Positions 9,166-18,234 are shown, counted from the stretch's first letter. The stretch: DNA of 64,000 bases from Henriciella sp. (GCA_029238175.1 JAQWGO010000015.1:1-64000); one strand, 5' to 3'. The notes: generated from the letters alone by a model not told the origin. Numbers and translations: made by a program.

Positions 9166-10062
9166 ATGACTGAAGTAACTGACACCCCAAAAGCAGGCTG
9201 GCGCATGAAAGTTGCGGCCTTCGCACTTTGCGTTTCGATCTTTGCGATCCTTTGGCTGGCTGTTGCCGCCCTTGGAACCAAGTGGGGCTGGTGGCCATGG
9301 CAAGTTGGCCTTGGCCAAATGACGATTGGGATTGCGCCTTTGATCTTGATGTTTGCGGGTGGTTTAGCCGTCATCGCTCAAATTATCGCCCTCATCAAAG
9401 CGCCGCGTTTTCAGCCCTTCGTCATCGCATTACTCGCAACACTTATTGCCGCTTTGGGACTTTTCCGCCTTATGGGTATGGGTGCGCAAACAGCGGCCTT
9501 GCCGCCGATCCACGACATTCAAACCGACTGGTCTGACTCTATTCAGTTCAGCGATGCGATCATCTCTGCGCGCGCTGCTGACGGTGAAACGAATCCAATC
9601 GCGGATGATACACGCATCCCTGAGGGCGAAGGCATTGAAGCGCGCTGGCCGGGCATGGGCGGCATGCTGGTGTCTACAGCTCAGGAAAAAGCAGAATTGG
9701 AAAAGTCAGGCAAAGGTACTGTTCTACCGAACATTGAACCGCTTTACTTCGATCAACCGCCTGCGGAACTCGCAGCCGTTGTTCAGCGCATCATAGAGAA
9801 AAAAGGCTGGGATATCGTCACACCTGCTCCGGCAAACGGCGATACCGGCGAAGAGATTCTGATTGAAGCGACAGCCACCTCTGGCTGGTATGGATTTAAG
9901 GATGACGTTGCCATCCGTATCCGCCCGGTCGAAGGCGCAACCCGTATTGATATGCGTTCGATCAGCCGCGTGGGTCTGTCAGACCTCGGCGCGAACTCAA
10001 CGCGCGTCTATGGCGTTATGATGGAACTGCAAGACCGCGCCGACGGCCGCACGGCGCCGTAG
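9166..10062 (+). CDS. DUF1499 family membrane protein
   Basis: 298 residues. Three hydrophobic segments (about 13-38, 48-72, 84-103) precede a soluble domain that begins LPPIHDIQTDW and ends IRPVEGATRIDMRSISRVG then SDLGANSTRV, the DUF1499 pattern. The domain function is unknown. TGAGGAG lies ahead of the ATG. It lies 79 bases after ccoS on the same strand and may be read through from the cco operon, but nothing in the sequence ties it to respiration. Confidence 0.85.
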   Translation: MTEVTDTPKAGWRMKVAAFALCVSIFAILWLAVAALGTKWGWWPWQVGLGQMTIGIAPLILMFAGGLAVIAQIIALIKAPRFQPFVIALLATLIAALGLFRLMGMGAQTAALPPIHDIQTDWSDSIQFSDAIISARAADGETNPIADDTRIPEGEGIEARWPGMGGMLVSTAQEKAELEKSGKGTVLPNIEPLYFDQPPAELAAVVQRIIEKKGWDIVTPAPANGDTGEEILIEATATSGWYGFKDDVAIRIRPVEGATRIDMRSISRVGLSDLGANSTRVYGVMMELQDRADGRTAP

Positions 10063-10093
10063 CGGAACCTCTGGACAATACATAATCCTCTCG

Positions 10094-10126
10094 TCACTCT
10101 CCCGACAAAACAAATCGGGAGAGTGA
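10094..10126 (+). promoter_or_regulatory. perfect hairpin burying the ribosome binding site of the cyclase gene
   Basis: TCACTCTCCCGA (10094-10105) and TCGGGAGAGTGA (10115-10126) are exact inverse complements separated by the 9-base loop CAAAACAAA. The right arm contains the GGGAGAG Shine-Dalgarno sequence and ends one base before the ATG at 10128. In RNA the left arm would act as an anti-SD and could block translation. There is no T-tract, so it is not a terminator. As DNA it could also be an operator. Confidence 0.7.
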
Positions 10127-10127
10127 T

Positions 10128-11075
10128 ATGAAATTAGCCGTATTGATGATGGGGGCCATTGCGCTCGCAGGCACAGCAATCGCGGATGGTCACGGCGAAG
10201 ATAAATCGCACGGCTGGTATCCGTCGAAATATGGCGGCGCTGACCGCCTCGGCGCAATGAATAATCTCTCCGACGCTAAAACTGCTGAAGCGGCAAAACT
10301 CATTATACGCGGAAAGACATTCAGCCTCGGCATGGTGACTGGCCGGGATACCCCCGCCTACGGCCCACGCGAATATGACGTGACTGTCCTACAGCTTTCT
10401 GACGGATCAGGTACGCCGCTTGGCGCGAACCAAGCCGTTGGGAATGACGACATCGTGGATACATCTGTCGGTATCGGCAGTCAGATTGACGGGCTGGGCC
10501 ATATGGGCATCAATCATCGCTACTATAACGGTGTCCCCGTCGCGGACTTTGTGACGACCGCAGGGCTGACCCAGTTTGGCACCCACAATCTGCCCCCCAT
10601 CGCAACGCGCGGTATCCTGCTCGACATGACAAAAAGCTTTGAGGCACCTGTCCCGATTGGTACGGCCTTCAACAAAGCTGAGATTGACGCCGCCGCCGCG
10701 CGTGCGGATGTCACGATTGGTAAAGGCGATGTCGTGCTCTTCCACACGGGCACAATGAAGGCGCGCGAGGATGACACCGCGCTCAACCCAACATCGCCGG
10801 GCCTTGGCGTAGAAGGTGCGCAATACCTTGCTGATTTGGGCGTTGTCGCGATTGGCGCCGACACATGGGCATTAGAAGTTGTGCCATTTGAGAATGAAGC
10901 GCGCCCATTCGATGTTCACCTAACACTACTGGCGAAGAATGGCGTCTATATCCTTGAAAACATGGCAACAGATGAACTCGCCGCTGATGGCGAAGGCGCG
11001 TTTTTCTTCTCCCTCGGCGTCCCCAAATTAGAGGGCACCGTCCAAGCCATAATCAATCCATTGGCTATTCGATAA
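10128..11075 (+). CDS. secreted cyclase-family (kynurenine formamidase-like) hydrolase
   Basis: 315 residues. A signal peptide (MKLAVLMMGAIALAGTAIA, cut near residue 20) puts it in the periplasm. The rest fits the metal-dependent cyclase/formamidase fold: GSQIDGLGHMGINHRYYNG (about 118-136), GTHNLPPIATRGILLDM, DVVLFHTG and IGADTWALEVVPFE. The family usually carries HxGTHxDxP as metal site; here the matching stretch is DGLGHMGINH, a variant that leaves His and Asp candidates but changes the spacing. Substrate unknown. The two MFS transporters downstream make an uptake-and-hydrolysis unit conceivable, but no operon is demonstrated. Confidence 0.8.
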   Translation: MKLAVLMMGAIALAGTAIADGHGEDKSHGWYPSKYGGADRLGAMNNLSDAKTAEAAKLIIRGKTFSLGMVTGRDTPAYGPREYDVTVLQLSDGSGTPLGANQAVGNDDIVDTSVGIGSQIDGLGHMGINHRYYNGVPVADFVTTAGLTQFGTHNLPPIATRGILLDMTKSFEAPVPIGTAFNKAEIDAAAARADVTIGKGDVVLFHTGTMKAREDDTALNPTSPGLGVEGAQYLADLGVVAIGADTWALEVVPFENEARPFDVHLTLLAKNGVYILENMATDELAADGEGAFFFSLGVPKLEGTVQAIINPLAIR

Positions 11076-11086
11076 ATCAAATACCC

Positions 11087-11116
11087 TGCCCCGGCGAAAA
11101 GACTTGCACCGGGGCA
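11087..11116. terminator. weak hairpin after the cyclase gene
   Basis: TGCCCCGG (11087-11094) and CCGGGGCA (11109-11116) form an 8-bp GC-rich stem with a 14-base loop 12 bases after the cyclase stop. No T-tract follows, so it may be a factor-dependent end, an RNA-stabilising hairpin or chance. Confidence 0.35.
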
Positions 11117-11186
11117 CGGTCTGGTTAGCGTACGTAAAATTACGGATTCAGCGTGAAGACACGCGGATGGTTTTTGGAGGAAGAGT

Positions 11187-12662
11187 ATGAGCGACACTGC
11201 AGCAGCAGCGACGGACGGACATATCAACGGATATCGTTCGAAAGGCTACAGAACCTATGTTCTGCTAGTCCTCATGGTGGTCTACACGCTCAACTTTATT
11301 GATCGAAACCTGATCGGCGTTTTAGCAGAGCCAATCATCACAACGTTCAACCTTAGTGATACTCAATTTGGACTGCTCGCAAGTTGGCCATTTGCTTTAT
11401 TCTATGCCGTCATGGGCCTGCCCATTGCGATTGCGGCGGATCGATTTAACCGCGTCAACATCATCGTTATATGTATCGTGCTTTGGTCGGTGATGACCGC
11501 GCTTTGTGGCATCGCCGCAGGCTTCATAACGCTTATGCTCTTCCGGATTGGTGTCGCTGTCGGGGAGGCAGGCTGCACACCTCCAGCGAACTCCATCATT
11601 GGCGATTATTATCCCGCAAAGAGCCGCGCAACGGCGCTCGGCATATACTCAATGGGTGTTACCCTTGGCGGTGTTTTGGCCTACCTATTCGGTGGACCTA
11701 TTGCTGCGATTAGTGGTGCTGACTTTGAAGTCTTCCTTAATAGCGTTGGCGTTGGCGGACTGTTCTCGGGTATCGAGTGGAGCACGGTTGAGGGCTGGCG
11801 CATCGCCTTTGTTGTCATCGGCTTGCCTGGCGTACTTATTGGTCTGCTCTTAATGCTGACGATAAAAGAACCTCCGCGGGGCTATTCTGACCCACCCGGT
11901 TCACAATCCCTTTTGCGATCTTCAACTAAAGAGACATTCAAAGAGCTAGCATCCAAGCCTAGCTTCTGGTGGATGGCAATGGGCGCAGCCCTTGTTGCTT
12001 TCGTCGGCTACGGCCTCTTCACATTCCAGATACCGTTCCTGATGCGGGAGCATGGTTTGGGTGTGCGTGAAGCTTCTGTAAATTACGGCGCGCCATTGTC
12101 GGCCGTCGCCGCTGTCGGAACATTCCTTGGCGGTTATCTCACAGACAAATTCTCGTCGCGCTTCAGCACAGCTGTCGCAATCATTCCAGCGATCGGCCTA
12201 CTACTGGCTGTTCCGCTTTACATCTTCGCATTCTACTCAACCAATTTAACAGTGCTGTTTATCACTTGGGCCTTAGCCGCAGTATGTCATTATGCTTATC
12301 TAGGTGCGCAATATAATATCGGACAGGGTGTTGTATCGGCTCGGTCACGCGCGACAGCGATTGCGATCCTTCTGATCATCGTTTCGATAATCGGTAATGG
12401 TATTGGGCCGCAATTCGTTGGCATTATGAGTGACGTCTTCACAGGCGCAAACCTCGGTGGAACCGATCTTAGCGTCGGTATCTGCGCCGCGGGTGAAGGC
12501 TTAACTGAAGCCCAAGTCGCAAGCTGTGCCGCAGCCAAGTCATCAGGCCTCAAGCAATCAATCTCTGTAACAACACTCTGGTTCATCGTCGCGGCGTTCT
12601 GTTTCTACATGTCATCGCGCCACTTGAAGAATGATCTGGTCGCAAAAGTGGAGACAGCATAA
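11187..12662 (+). CDS. MFS transporter, spinster-like (first of a tandem pair)
   Basis: 491-residue major facilitator with about 12 helices. It shows VYTLNFIDRNLIGVLAEPI in helix 1, the loop motif GLPIAIAADRFNR, and GEAGCTPPANSIIGDYYP before KSRATALGIYSMG, typical of the spinster-like group common in hyphomonads and sphingomonads. Substrate cannot be read from the sequence. GGAGGAAG precedes the ATG. Its stop shares a base with the next start (TAATG), so the two paralogues are coupled. Confidence 0.88.
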   Translation: MSDTAAAATDGHINGYRSKGYRTYVLLVLMVVYTLNFIDRNLIGVLAEPIITTFNLSDTQFGLLASWPFALFYAVMGLPIAIAADRFNRVNIIVICIVLWSVMTALCGIAAGFITLMLFRIGVAVGEAGCTPPANSIIGDYYPAKSRATALGIYSMGVTLGGVLAYLFGGPIAAISGADFEVFLNSVGVGGLFSGIEWSTVEGWRIAFVVIGLPGVLIGLLLMLTIKEPPRGYSDPPGSQSLLRSSTKETFKELASKPSFWWMAMGAALVAFVGYGLFTFQIPFLMREHGLGVREASVNYGAPLSAVAAVGTFLGGYLTDKFSSRFSTAVAIIPAIGLLLAVPLYIFAFYSTNLTVLFITWALAAVCHYAYLGAQYNIGQGVVSARSRATAIAILLIIVSIIGNGIGPQFVGIMSDVFTGANLGGTDLSVGICAAGEGLTEAQVASCAAAKSSGLKQSISVTTLWFIVAAFCFYMSSRHLKNDLVAKVETA

Positions 12663-14137
12663 TGAGCGTCGCAGCCACAGAAACCGTCGCATCACCGTCA
12701 CTTGGGTACAGCACAAAGCCATACCGGGCCTACGTGCTTGGCTCCTTGCTGCTGGTATATATTTTCAACTTCATTGATCGGACAATCATCAACATCCTAA
12801 CGGAGCCAATCAAAGAATCGTTCCAAGTTGAGGATTGGCAAATGGGCCTGCTGGGCGGCATCGCCTTTGCCGCGCTCTACACGATGCTGGGTATTCCCTT
12901 GGCGCGAATATCTGAACGCGTGAACCGCGTTTTTGTCATTACTTGCTCTGTCGCTGTTTGGAGCCTTTTCACGGTCTTGTGCGGATTTGCGAGCAGCTTC
13001 ATCATGCTGTTCATCATGCGCGTCTGCGTTGGTATCGGCGAAGCTGGCTGCACGCCGCCTGCACAATCACTTATTGCTGATTATTTCGCCCCAAAAAGCC
13101 GCGCAACCGCAGTGTCCATTTACGCAATGGGTGTTCCCTTGGGCGGCATGATTGCGGGTCTATCGGGTGGTATAATCACTGAGCAGCTAACCGGGGACAA
13201 TGTCGAAAGCTTCCTGACGTCTATTGGCCTTATAGGCCTGTTTGGCGGCATTGACTGGTCCACGGTCGAAGGCTGGCGCATCGCTTTTGTTGTCGTTGGC
13301 CTGCCCGGCATGCTGTTGGCTTTGGTCTTTAACAGAACAGTCAAAGAGCCTCCAAGAGGCTTCACCGATCCTGAGAGCGCCCAAAAGCAAGAACGTGTGA
13401 CATTTGGTGAAGCGCTGAAAGTGCTCGCTGGAAAACCAACATATTGGCATGTGGTAATCGGCGCGACGATCGCATCATTCATCGGCTACGGTGTTGGGCA
13501 GTTTACAACGTCATTCCTTATCAGAACACACGGATTGAGCCTAACTGAAGCGGCGCTGTTATTTAGTCTCATCTTGGGTCTGATGGCGGCGATTGGCGTA
13601 TGGTCGTCTGGCTTTCTAGCCGACAGGTTCGCTAAACGTCACCCAACCGCTCTCTCATGGATTCCAGCTTTAGGTATGCTTTTCTCCGTACCACTTTATG
13701 TCTTTGGATATTCCTCATCGAACCTATGGATTGCGATGCCACCGCTCATGATCGCAGCGATGATCCACTACTACTATCTAGGCCCGATGTACGCTGTTAG
13801 CGGCGGTGTTGCAGACAGCCGTATGCGGGCGACATCTGTTGCGATCACTCTTCTCGTGGTAAATATTATTGGGCTTGGTTTAGGGCCACCAGCAATGGGT
13901 TTCTTATCGACGTTCCTGAAGTCTATGTACCTTTCAGGTTCTGACCTGAATCTTACACTAGAGGCTTGTAAAGCAGCTGATTTGGGCGAGGCGGCCAGTG
14001 CTGCGTGCTCCAGCGCAAATGCTCGTGGACTACAGACAGCAATTATCGCGTTCTGTTGCCTCTACGCGTGGGCTGCCCTGCACTACTTGCTGGCGGGACG
14101 GACAATGAAGCGCGACATGGTAGCTATGGCAGGCTAA
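12662..14137 (+). CDS. MFS transporter, spinster-like (second of a tandem pair)
   Basis: 491 residues, the same length as its upstream neighbour and clearly paralogous: FNFIDRTIINILTEPI, GEAGCTPPAQSLIADYFAP, KSRATAVSIYAMGVPLGG and WSTVEGWRIAFVVVGLPG match block by block. Both carry a long loop with Cys residues between the last two helices (EACKAADLGEAASAACSSA here). A local duplication followed by divergence is the simplest origin. It ends 9 bases before thrB. Confidence 0.88.
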   Translation: MSVAATETVASPSLGYSTKPYRAYVLGSLLLVYIFNFIDRTIINILTEPIKESFQVEDWQMGLLGGIAFAALYTMLGIPLARISERVNRVFVITCSVAVWSLFTVLCGFASSFIMLFIMRVCVGIGEAGCTPPAQSLIADYFAPKSRATAVSIYAMGVPLGGMIAGLSGGIITEQLTGDNVESFLTSIGLIGLFGGIDWSTVEGWRIAFVVVGLPGMLLALVFNRTVKEPPRGFTDPESAQKQERVTFGEALKVLAGKPTYWHVVIGATIASFIGYGVGQFTTSFLIRTHGLSLTEAALLFSLILGLMAAIGVWSSGFLADRFAKRHPTALSWIPALGMLFSVPLYVFGYSSSNLWIAMPPLMIAAMIHYYYLGPMYAVSGGVADSRMRATSVAITLLVVNIIGLGLGPPAMGFLSTFLKSMYLSGSDLNLTLEACKAADLGEAASAACSSANARGLQTAIIAFCCLYAWAALHYLLAGRTMKRDMVAMAG

Positions 14138-14146
14138 ACACCCTGT

Positions 14147-15112
14147 ATGGCAGTCTATACTTCAGTCACAGACGATGAGCTTAATGCGTTCCTCGCCGAG
14201 TATAATCTCGGCGAGGCGCTTTCGTTTAAAGGTATCGCGGAGGGCGTTGAGAACTCGAACTATTATCTCGAAACGACGGCCGGGCGGTACATTCTAACCC
14301 TGTTTGAAAAGCGGGCCGACCCGAAGGACCTGCCCTATTTCATCAATCTGAAAAAGCATTTGGCGGCGAATGGATTTTCATGTCCGCTGCCGGTTGAAGC
14401 AAAAGACGGCGATGCTTTGCGCACACTTGCCGGACGCCCAGCCGTCATCGTTACCTTCCTCAATGGTTTGTCACCGCGCGTCCCGAATGCACGCCAATGC
14501 AAACAGCTTGGGACAGGACTTGCGCAGCTTCATGCCGCTTCTGCTGACTTTCAGGAAACACGCGCCAATGGGCTGGGCCCAAACAGCTGGCCAAAACTTT
14601 GGGCAGGAAGACAAAGCAGCGCCGAAACGCTTCAAACTGGCATCGCAGATTTGATTGATAATGATCTGGCGCAAGTAGAAGCAGTAAAACACCTGAGCGC
14701 CGACCTGCCGCGCGGCACAATCCATGCCGACTTATTTCCCGACAACGCCTTCTTTCTTGGCGACACGTTTACGGGCGCAATCGACTTCTATTTCGCATGC
14801 ACCGATGCTCTCGCCTATGACTTGGCAGTTTGCATCAATGCATGGGCGTTTGAACCGGATGGATCTTTCAACTACTCCAAAAGCGCCAACCTGATCGGGG
14901 GCTATGAAAGCATACGGCCGCTCACCGAGAAAGAACGAAAAGCGCTGCCAATTCTCTGTCTTGGCGCGGCTTTACGCTTCTTCTTAACGCGATTGGTCGA
15001 CTGGACCGACACGCCCGCAGACGCGTTAGTGAAACCCAAAAACCCGCTTGATTATGCGGCTCGCCTTCGCTTCCACCGCGCCGTGAAAAGCGCAGCGGAC
15101 TATGGCGCATAG
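14147..15112 (+). CDS. thrB: homoserine kinase, type II
   Basis: Phosphorylates homoserine in threonine synthesis. 321 residues of the aminoglycoside phosphotransferase-like kinase fold, the type used by most alphaproteobacteria, not the GHMP type. Motifs are AEGVENSNYYLETT near the N-terminus, the catalytic loop GTIHADLFPDNAFF (about 191-204) and the metal site GAIDFYFACTDALAYDLAVC. The ATG at 14147 has no clear Shine-Dalgarno and lies 9 bases after the MFS gene, so re-initiation is likely. The stop overlaps the 15108-15126 palindrome. Confidence 0.92.
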   Translation: MAVYTSVTDDELNAFLAEYNLGEALSFKGIAEGVENSNYYLETTAGRYILTLFEKRADPKDLPYFINLKKHLAANGFSCPLPVEAKDGDALRTLAGRPAVIVTFLNGLSPRVPNARQCKQLGTGLAQLHAASADFQETRANGLGPNSWPKLWAGRQSSAETLQTGIADLIDNDLAQVEAVKHLSADLPRGTIHADLFPDNAFFLGDTFTGAIDFYFACTDALAYDLAVCINAWAFEPDGSFNYSKSANLIGGYESIRPLTEKERKALPILCLGAALRFFLTRLVDWTDTPADALVKPKNPLDYAARLRFHRAVKSAADYGA

Positions 15113-15126
15113 GGGATTTCCCTTAT
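15108..15126. promoter_or_regulatory. second copy of the ccoN-upstream palindrome
   Basis: CATAGGGGATTTCCCTTAT is identical at 18 of 19 positions to the sequence at 1100-1118. It overlaps the thrB stop codon and ends 74 bases before the DUF2189 ATG, against 81 bases for ccoN. The matching place relative to a membrane-protein gene makes it a candidate binding site of one regulator, perhaps FixJ. Confidence 0.5.
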
Positions 15127-15200
15127 CGCCAACCTTAGCAGATACTCCAAAACTAAATCCCAAATCAGCTGCACTTGAATGCAGCCTTAGGAGGGATGCA

Positions 15201-15974
15201 ATGCCAGAGGAAACCCCGTTTCGACTGCCCGATGTAGCTAAAGTAACAATGGGCGCTCCGCTTCGATGGTTACAGCTTGGGTGGCAGGATTTTCAGCGCG
15301 CTGCGCTACCCTGTATGATCTATGGCATCCTACTTGCGGCGATCAGTGCCATGATCGCTTGGGCCCTCGTCTTTAGCGGCGCGTTCGCTTGGGTCTTTGT
15401 CTTGGCGGGCGGGTTTTTCTTAATCGCCCCGGTGCTCGCCATGGGATTTTATGAAGCCGCCAGACTGCTTGAAAGTGAAACCCAGCCTAATCTGACAGAT
15501 ATGATTCTTGTCCGCGGAGCTCTGCGGCTTGATCTTGCTTATCTTGGGTTCGCCTTATTGATGATCTACCTGTTTTGGACCAGGCTTGCGCAAATCGTGT
15601 ATGCCCTCTCCACCAGCCAGCTTCATAAAACGCCTCAAGCCTTCTTGGAGTTCATGCTCACAACGCCAGACGGGCTGGTCATGTCCTTGGTCGGAACAGC
15701 AATTGGCGGGGTGATTGCGTTTCTTGCATTCTCATTGATCGTCATCTCCGCGCCTATGCTACTGGACCGGAAAACTGATGTGTTCATCGCGACAATTACC
15801 AGCTTTAGGGCGGTCACAAAAAACCCCGGGCCAATGCTGATCTGGGCACTGATGATCGCGGCCCTCACCACAATCGGCATCGTCACAGCTTTCTTTGGAC
15901 TGATCCTTGTATTTCCCTTGATCGGGCTGGCCAGCTGGCATGCATATCGCGACCTGGTTCCAACTTCACCCTAA
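15201..15974 (+). CDS. DUF2189 family integral membrane protein
   Basis: 257 residues. A leader with RLPDVAKVTMGAPLRWLQLGWQDFQRA is followed by about six membrane segments (near 37-58, 60-82, 115-135, 168-190, 217-240), the DUF2189 layout. Its function is unknown; the family often sits in respiratory contexts. The ATG at 15201 is preferred to the in-frame ATG at 15102 because AGGAGG lies just before it and the earlier start overlaps thrB without conserved sequence. The 19-base palindrome upstream predicts co-regulation with cbb3 oxidase. Confidence 0.85.
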   Translation: MPEETPFRLPDVAKVTMGAPLRWLQLGWQDFQRAALPCMIYGILLAAISAMIAWALVFSGAFAWVFVLAGGFFLIAPVLAMGFYEAARLLESETQPNLTDMILVRGALRLDLAYLGFALLMIYLFWTRLAQIVYALSTSQLHKTPQAFLEFMLTTPDGLVMSLVGTAIGGVIAFLAFSLIVISAPMLLDRKTDVFIATITSFRAVTKNPGPMLIWALMIAALTTIGIVTAFFGLILVFPLIGLASWHAYRDLVPTSP

Positions 15975-16061
15975 GTCAGCAATGGACAGGGGTGGCTCGG
16001 TTGATAGTCTCACAAGCAAGGACGTTGCCCGATAGAGGTTACGCTTTGAGGAGACGACAAG

Positions 16062-17609
16062 ATGCACCCTAGCCACCATGCCGCCACCCATCCCGATAAA
16101 GCCGCCTACATAATGGCCGGCTCCGGAGAGACCGTAACTTTCAAACAACTTGAAGATCGCTCGAACCAAATCGCTCATGCGTTCAGGACACTCGGCCTGA
16201 AAGCGGGCGACACGATCGCAATGTTCGCGGAAAACTCACCACGTTTCTTTGAAATATGTTGGGCGGCTCAGCGTTCAGGGTTGTATTATGTCGCTATCTC
16301 ATCGCGCCTGACGACGCCTGAAGTCGATTACATTCTCAATGATAGCGGCGCACGCCTCTTAATTGCATCGCATAGCCTTCGCACCGTTGCTGAAGAGGTG
16401 AAAGCGTTTACCAGTCTCGATGCCTACTGGTCCATCGATGGCAAAATCACCGGGTTTGAACCACTAGAAGGTGTTCGCGCTGGCATGCCGGAAACCCGCA
16501 TCAGTGACGAACGCGCTGGCACAGATATGCTCTATTCGTCGGGCACGACCGGTCGTCCAAAAGGCATTCGCCCGCCCTTGCCTGAAGATCCCGCGATTGA
16601 TGCCAGCAATGCATTGATTATGATCGCCCAAGGGCTTTTCAGAATTATTCCGGATGGAACCTATCTGTCCCCTGCCCCGCTTTATCACGCCGCGCCGCTG
16701 CGCTGGTGCATGAGCATGACAAAGTTTGGCAACACGATCATCATTATGGAGAAGTTTGATCCCGAACAGTATCTGGCTCTGATAGAGAAATACCAAGTCA
16801 CACACACGCAAACTGTACCGACCATGTTCGTTAAAATGTTGAAACTGCCCGAAGCAGTTCGGTCCAAATATGATGTGTCCAGCCTCAGCGCCTGCGTTCA
16901 TGCTGCCGCGCCTTGCCCCATCCCGGTTAAGGAGCAAATGATCGAATGGTGGGGACCCGTGATTGAGGAATATTATGCAGGTTCCGAAGGCAACGGCATG
17001 ACATGGGCTAATTCAGAGCAATGGCTTGGCCATAAAGGCACAGTCGGCTTTCCAATCTGGGGCGAGTTGCACGTCTGTGACGAGAATGGTGATGAAGTCC
17101 CCATCGGCGAAGAAGGCCAGATTTACTTCGGCGGCACGCCCGTACCCAACTATCATAATGACGAAGAGAAAACGAAGGGCGCGCTCAATCCAAAACGCGC
17201 CGATTGGTCATCTCTTGGTGACGTTGGCAAAGTTGATGAAGACGGGTTCCTTTACCTCACTGATCGAAAGGCCTTCATGATTATCTCCGGCGGCGTAAAT
17301 ATTTATCCGCAAGAAGCCGAAAATATACTCATCACGCATCCAGCCGTCGCCGATGTTGCCGTGATCGGCGTCCCCGATGAAGAGTTTGGCGAAAGCGTCA
17401 AAGCCGTCGTCCAGCCGATGGACGGCGTTGAGGGCACCGAAGAACTCGCCGAAGAATTGCTAGAGTTTTGCCGCAGTCAGCTGGCAAAAATCAAATGCCC
17501 GCGCAGCGTTGATTTCGATCCAGCGCTCCCGCGCCATCCGACCGGAAAGCTCTACAAACGTCTCGTGCGTGATCGCTATTGGGGCAACAAAAATAGCCGG
17601 ATTGTTTGA
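16062..17609 (+). CDS. acyl-CoA synthetase (AMP-binding, ANL superfamily)
   Basis: Activates a carboxylic acid to its CoA thioester through an acyl-AMP. 515 residues, full length. The P-loop-like motif LYSSGTTGRPKGI is near 157, YYAGSEGNG near 305, the hinge region WSSLGDVGKVDEDGFLYLTDR near 385-405, then NIYPQEAENIL. The catalytic Lys of the C-terminal lid is in PRHPTGKLYKR near 500. GAGGAGAC precedes the ATG. Chain length cannot be told; a medium- or long-chain acid is likely. The following MaoC hydratase points to acyl-CoA degradation. Confidence 0.93.
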   Translation: MHPSHHAATHPDKAAYIMAGSGETVTFKQLEDRSNQIAHAFRTLGLKAGDTIAMFAENSPRFFEICWAAQRSGLYYVAISSRLTTPEVDYILNDSGARLLIASHSLRTVAEEVKAFTSLDAYWSIDGKITGFEPLEGVRAGMPETRISDERAGTDMLYSSGTTGRPKGIRPPLPEDPAIDASNALIMIAQGLFRIIPDGTYLSPAPLYHAAPLRWCMSMTKFGNTIIIMEKFDPEQYLALIEKYQVTHTQTVPTMFVKMLKLPEAVRSKYDVSSLSACVHAAAPCPIPVKEQMIEWWGPVIEEYYAGSEGNGMTWANSEQWLGHKGTVGFPIWGELHVCDENGDEVPIGEEGQIYFGGTPVPNYHNDEEKTKGALNPKRADWSSLGDVGKVDEDGFLYLTDRKAFMIISGGVNIYPQEAENILITHPAVADVAVIGVPDEEFGESVKAVVQPMDGVEGTEELAEELLEFCRSQLAKIKCPRSVDFDPALPRHPTGKLYKRLVRDRYWGNKNSRIV

Positions 17610-17678
17610 GGAAGCACTTGCATGGTTCGGTTCCAACCTTCACTACTCAACCCAGAAATAAAACTAGGAGAGACTCAA

Positions 17679-18134
17679 ATGGCTGATCCAAAAGTCGTTC
17701 AATATGCAGACCTTGAAAGCCTTGTTGGCCAAGAGCTTGGACCATCTGACTGGTTCACAGTCGATCAGGACCGCATCAACACATTTGCGGATGCAACTGG
17801 CGATCACCAGTGGATCCACGTGAACGAAGAAATGGCTGGCAAGATGCTCGGCTCAACGATCGCCCATGGCTATCTAACGCTTTCGCTTCTGCCAATGTTC
17901 GGCCCGCAAGTTCTGCGCGTTGACGGCGTTTCACGCGGTATCAACTATGGTGCGAACTCAGTGCGTTTCACGAATATGGTTCCTGTGAACTCAAAGCTTC
18001 GCATGCGTCAGACCGTGAAAGAAGTGAACGAGAAGGCTGGCGGCAAGCAAATGATCTCAACTTGTACGATTGAGATTGAAGGCCAAGAACGTCCAGCCTG
18101 TATCGCAGAAGCGATTACGATCCTTTACGGATAA
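17679..18134 (+). CDS. MaoC family (R)-specific enoyl-CoA hydratase-like protein
   Basis: 151-residue single hot-dog protein. The catalytic stretch is FADATGDHQWIHVNEEMA (Asp and His of the hydratase dyad, about residues 33-50), with SPF-like substitution STIAHGYLTLSLLP and VRFTNMVPVNSKLRMR, the usual MaoC/NodN pattern. The ATG at 17679 has TAGGAGAG 8 bases upstream; an upstream in-frame ATG at 17622 adds residues without conservation. It lies 69 bases after the acyl-CoA synthetase and a terminator follows. Confidence 0.9.
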   Translation: MADPKVVQYADLESLVGQELGPSDWFTVDQDRINTFADATGDHQWIHVNEEMAGKMLGSTIAHGYLTLSLLPMFGPQVLRVDGVSRGINYGANSVRFTNMVPVNSKLRMRQTVKEVNEKAGGKQMISTCTIEIEGQERPACIAEAITILYG

Positions 18135-18155
18135 GCATTTTTCGAACGTGATTTG

Positions 18156-18197
18156 AGCCCGTTATAGCCCTGTAGGGTTATGACGGGCTTTTTCTTT
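18156..18197 (+). terminator. rho-independent terminator after the MaoC gene
   Basis: AGCCCGTTATAGCCC pairs with GGGTTATGACGGGCT (two wobble pairs) around the loop TGTA, followed by TTTTTCTTT. It ends the acyl-CoA synthetase/MaoC unit. Confidence 0.9.
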
Positions 18198-18234
18198 GGC
18201 GCTACAAGAGCAAACATAGCCAATAGGAATCTCT

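Noticed and set aside
11120-11150. CGTAAAATTACG near the first MFS gene as another MerR-type operator
   Set aside because: The half-sites are in the opposite order from TTACGT-N2-ACGTAA and only five bases long.
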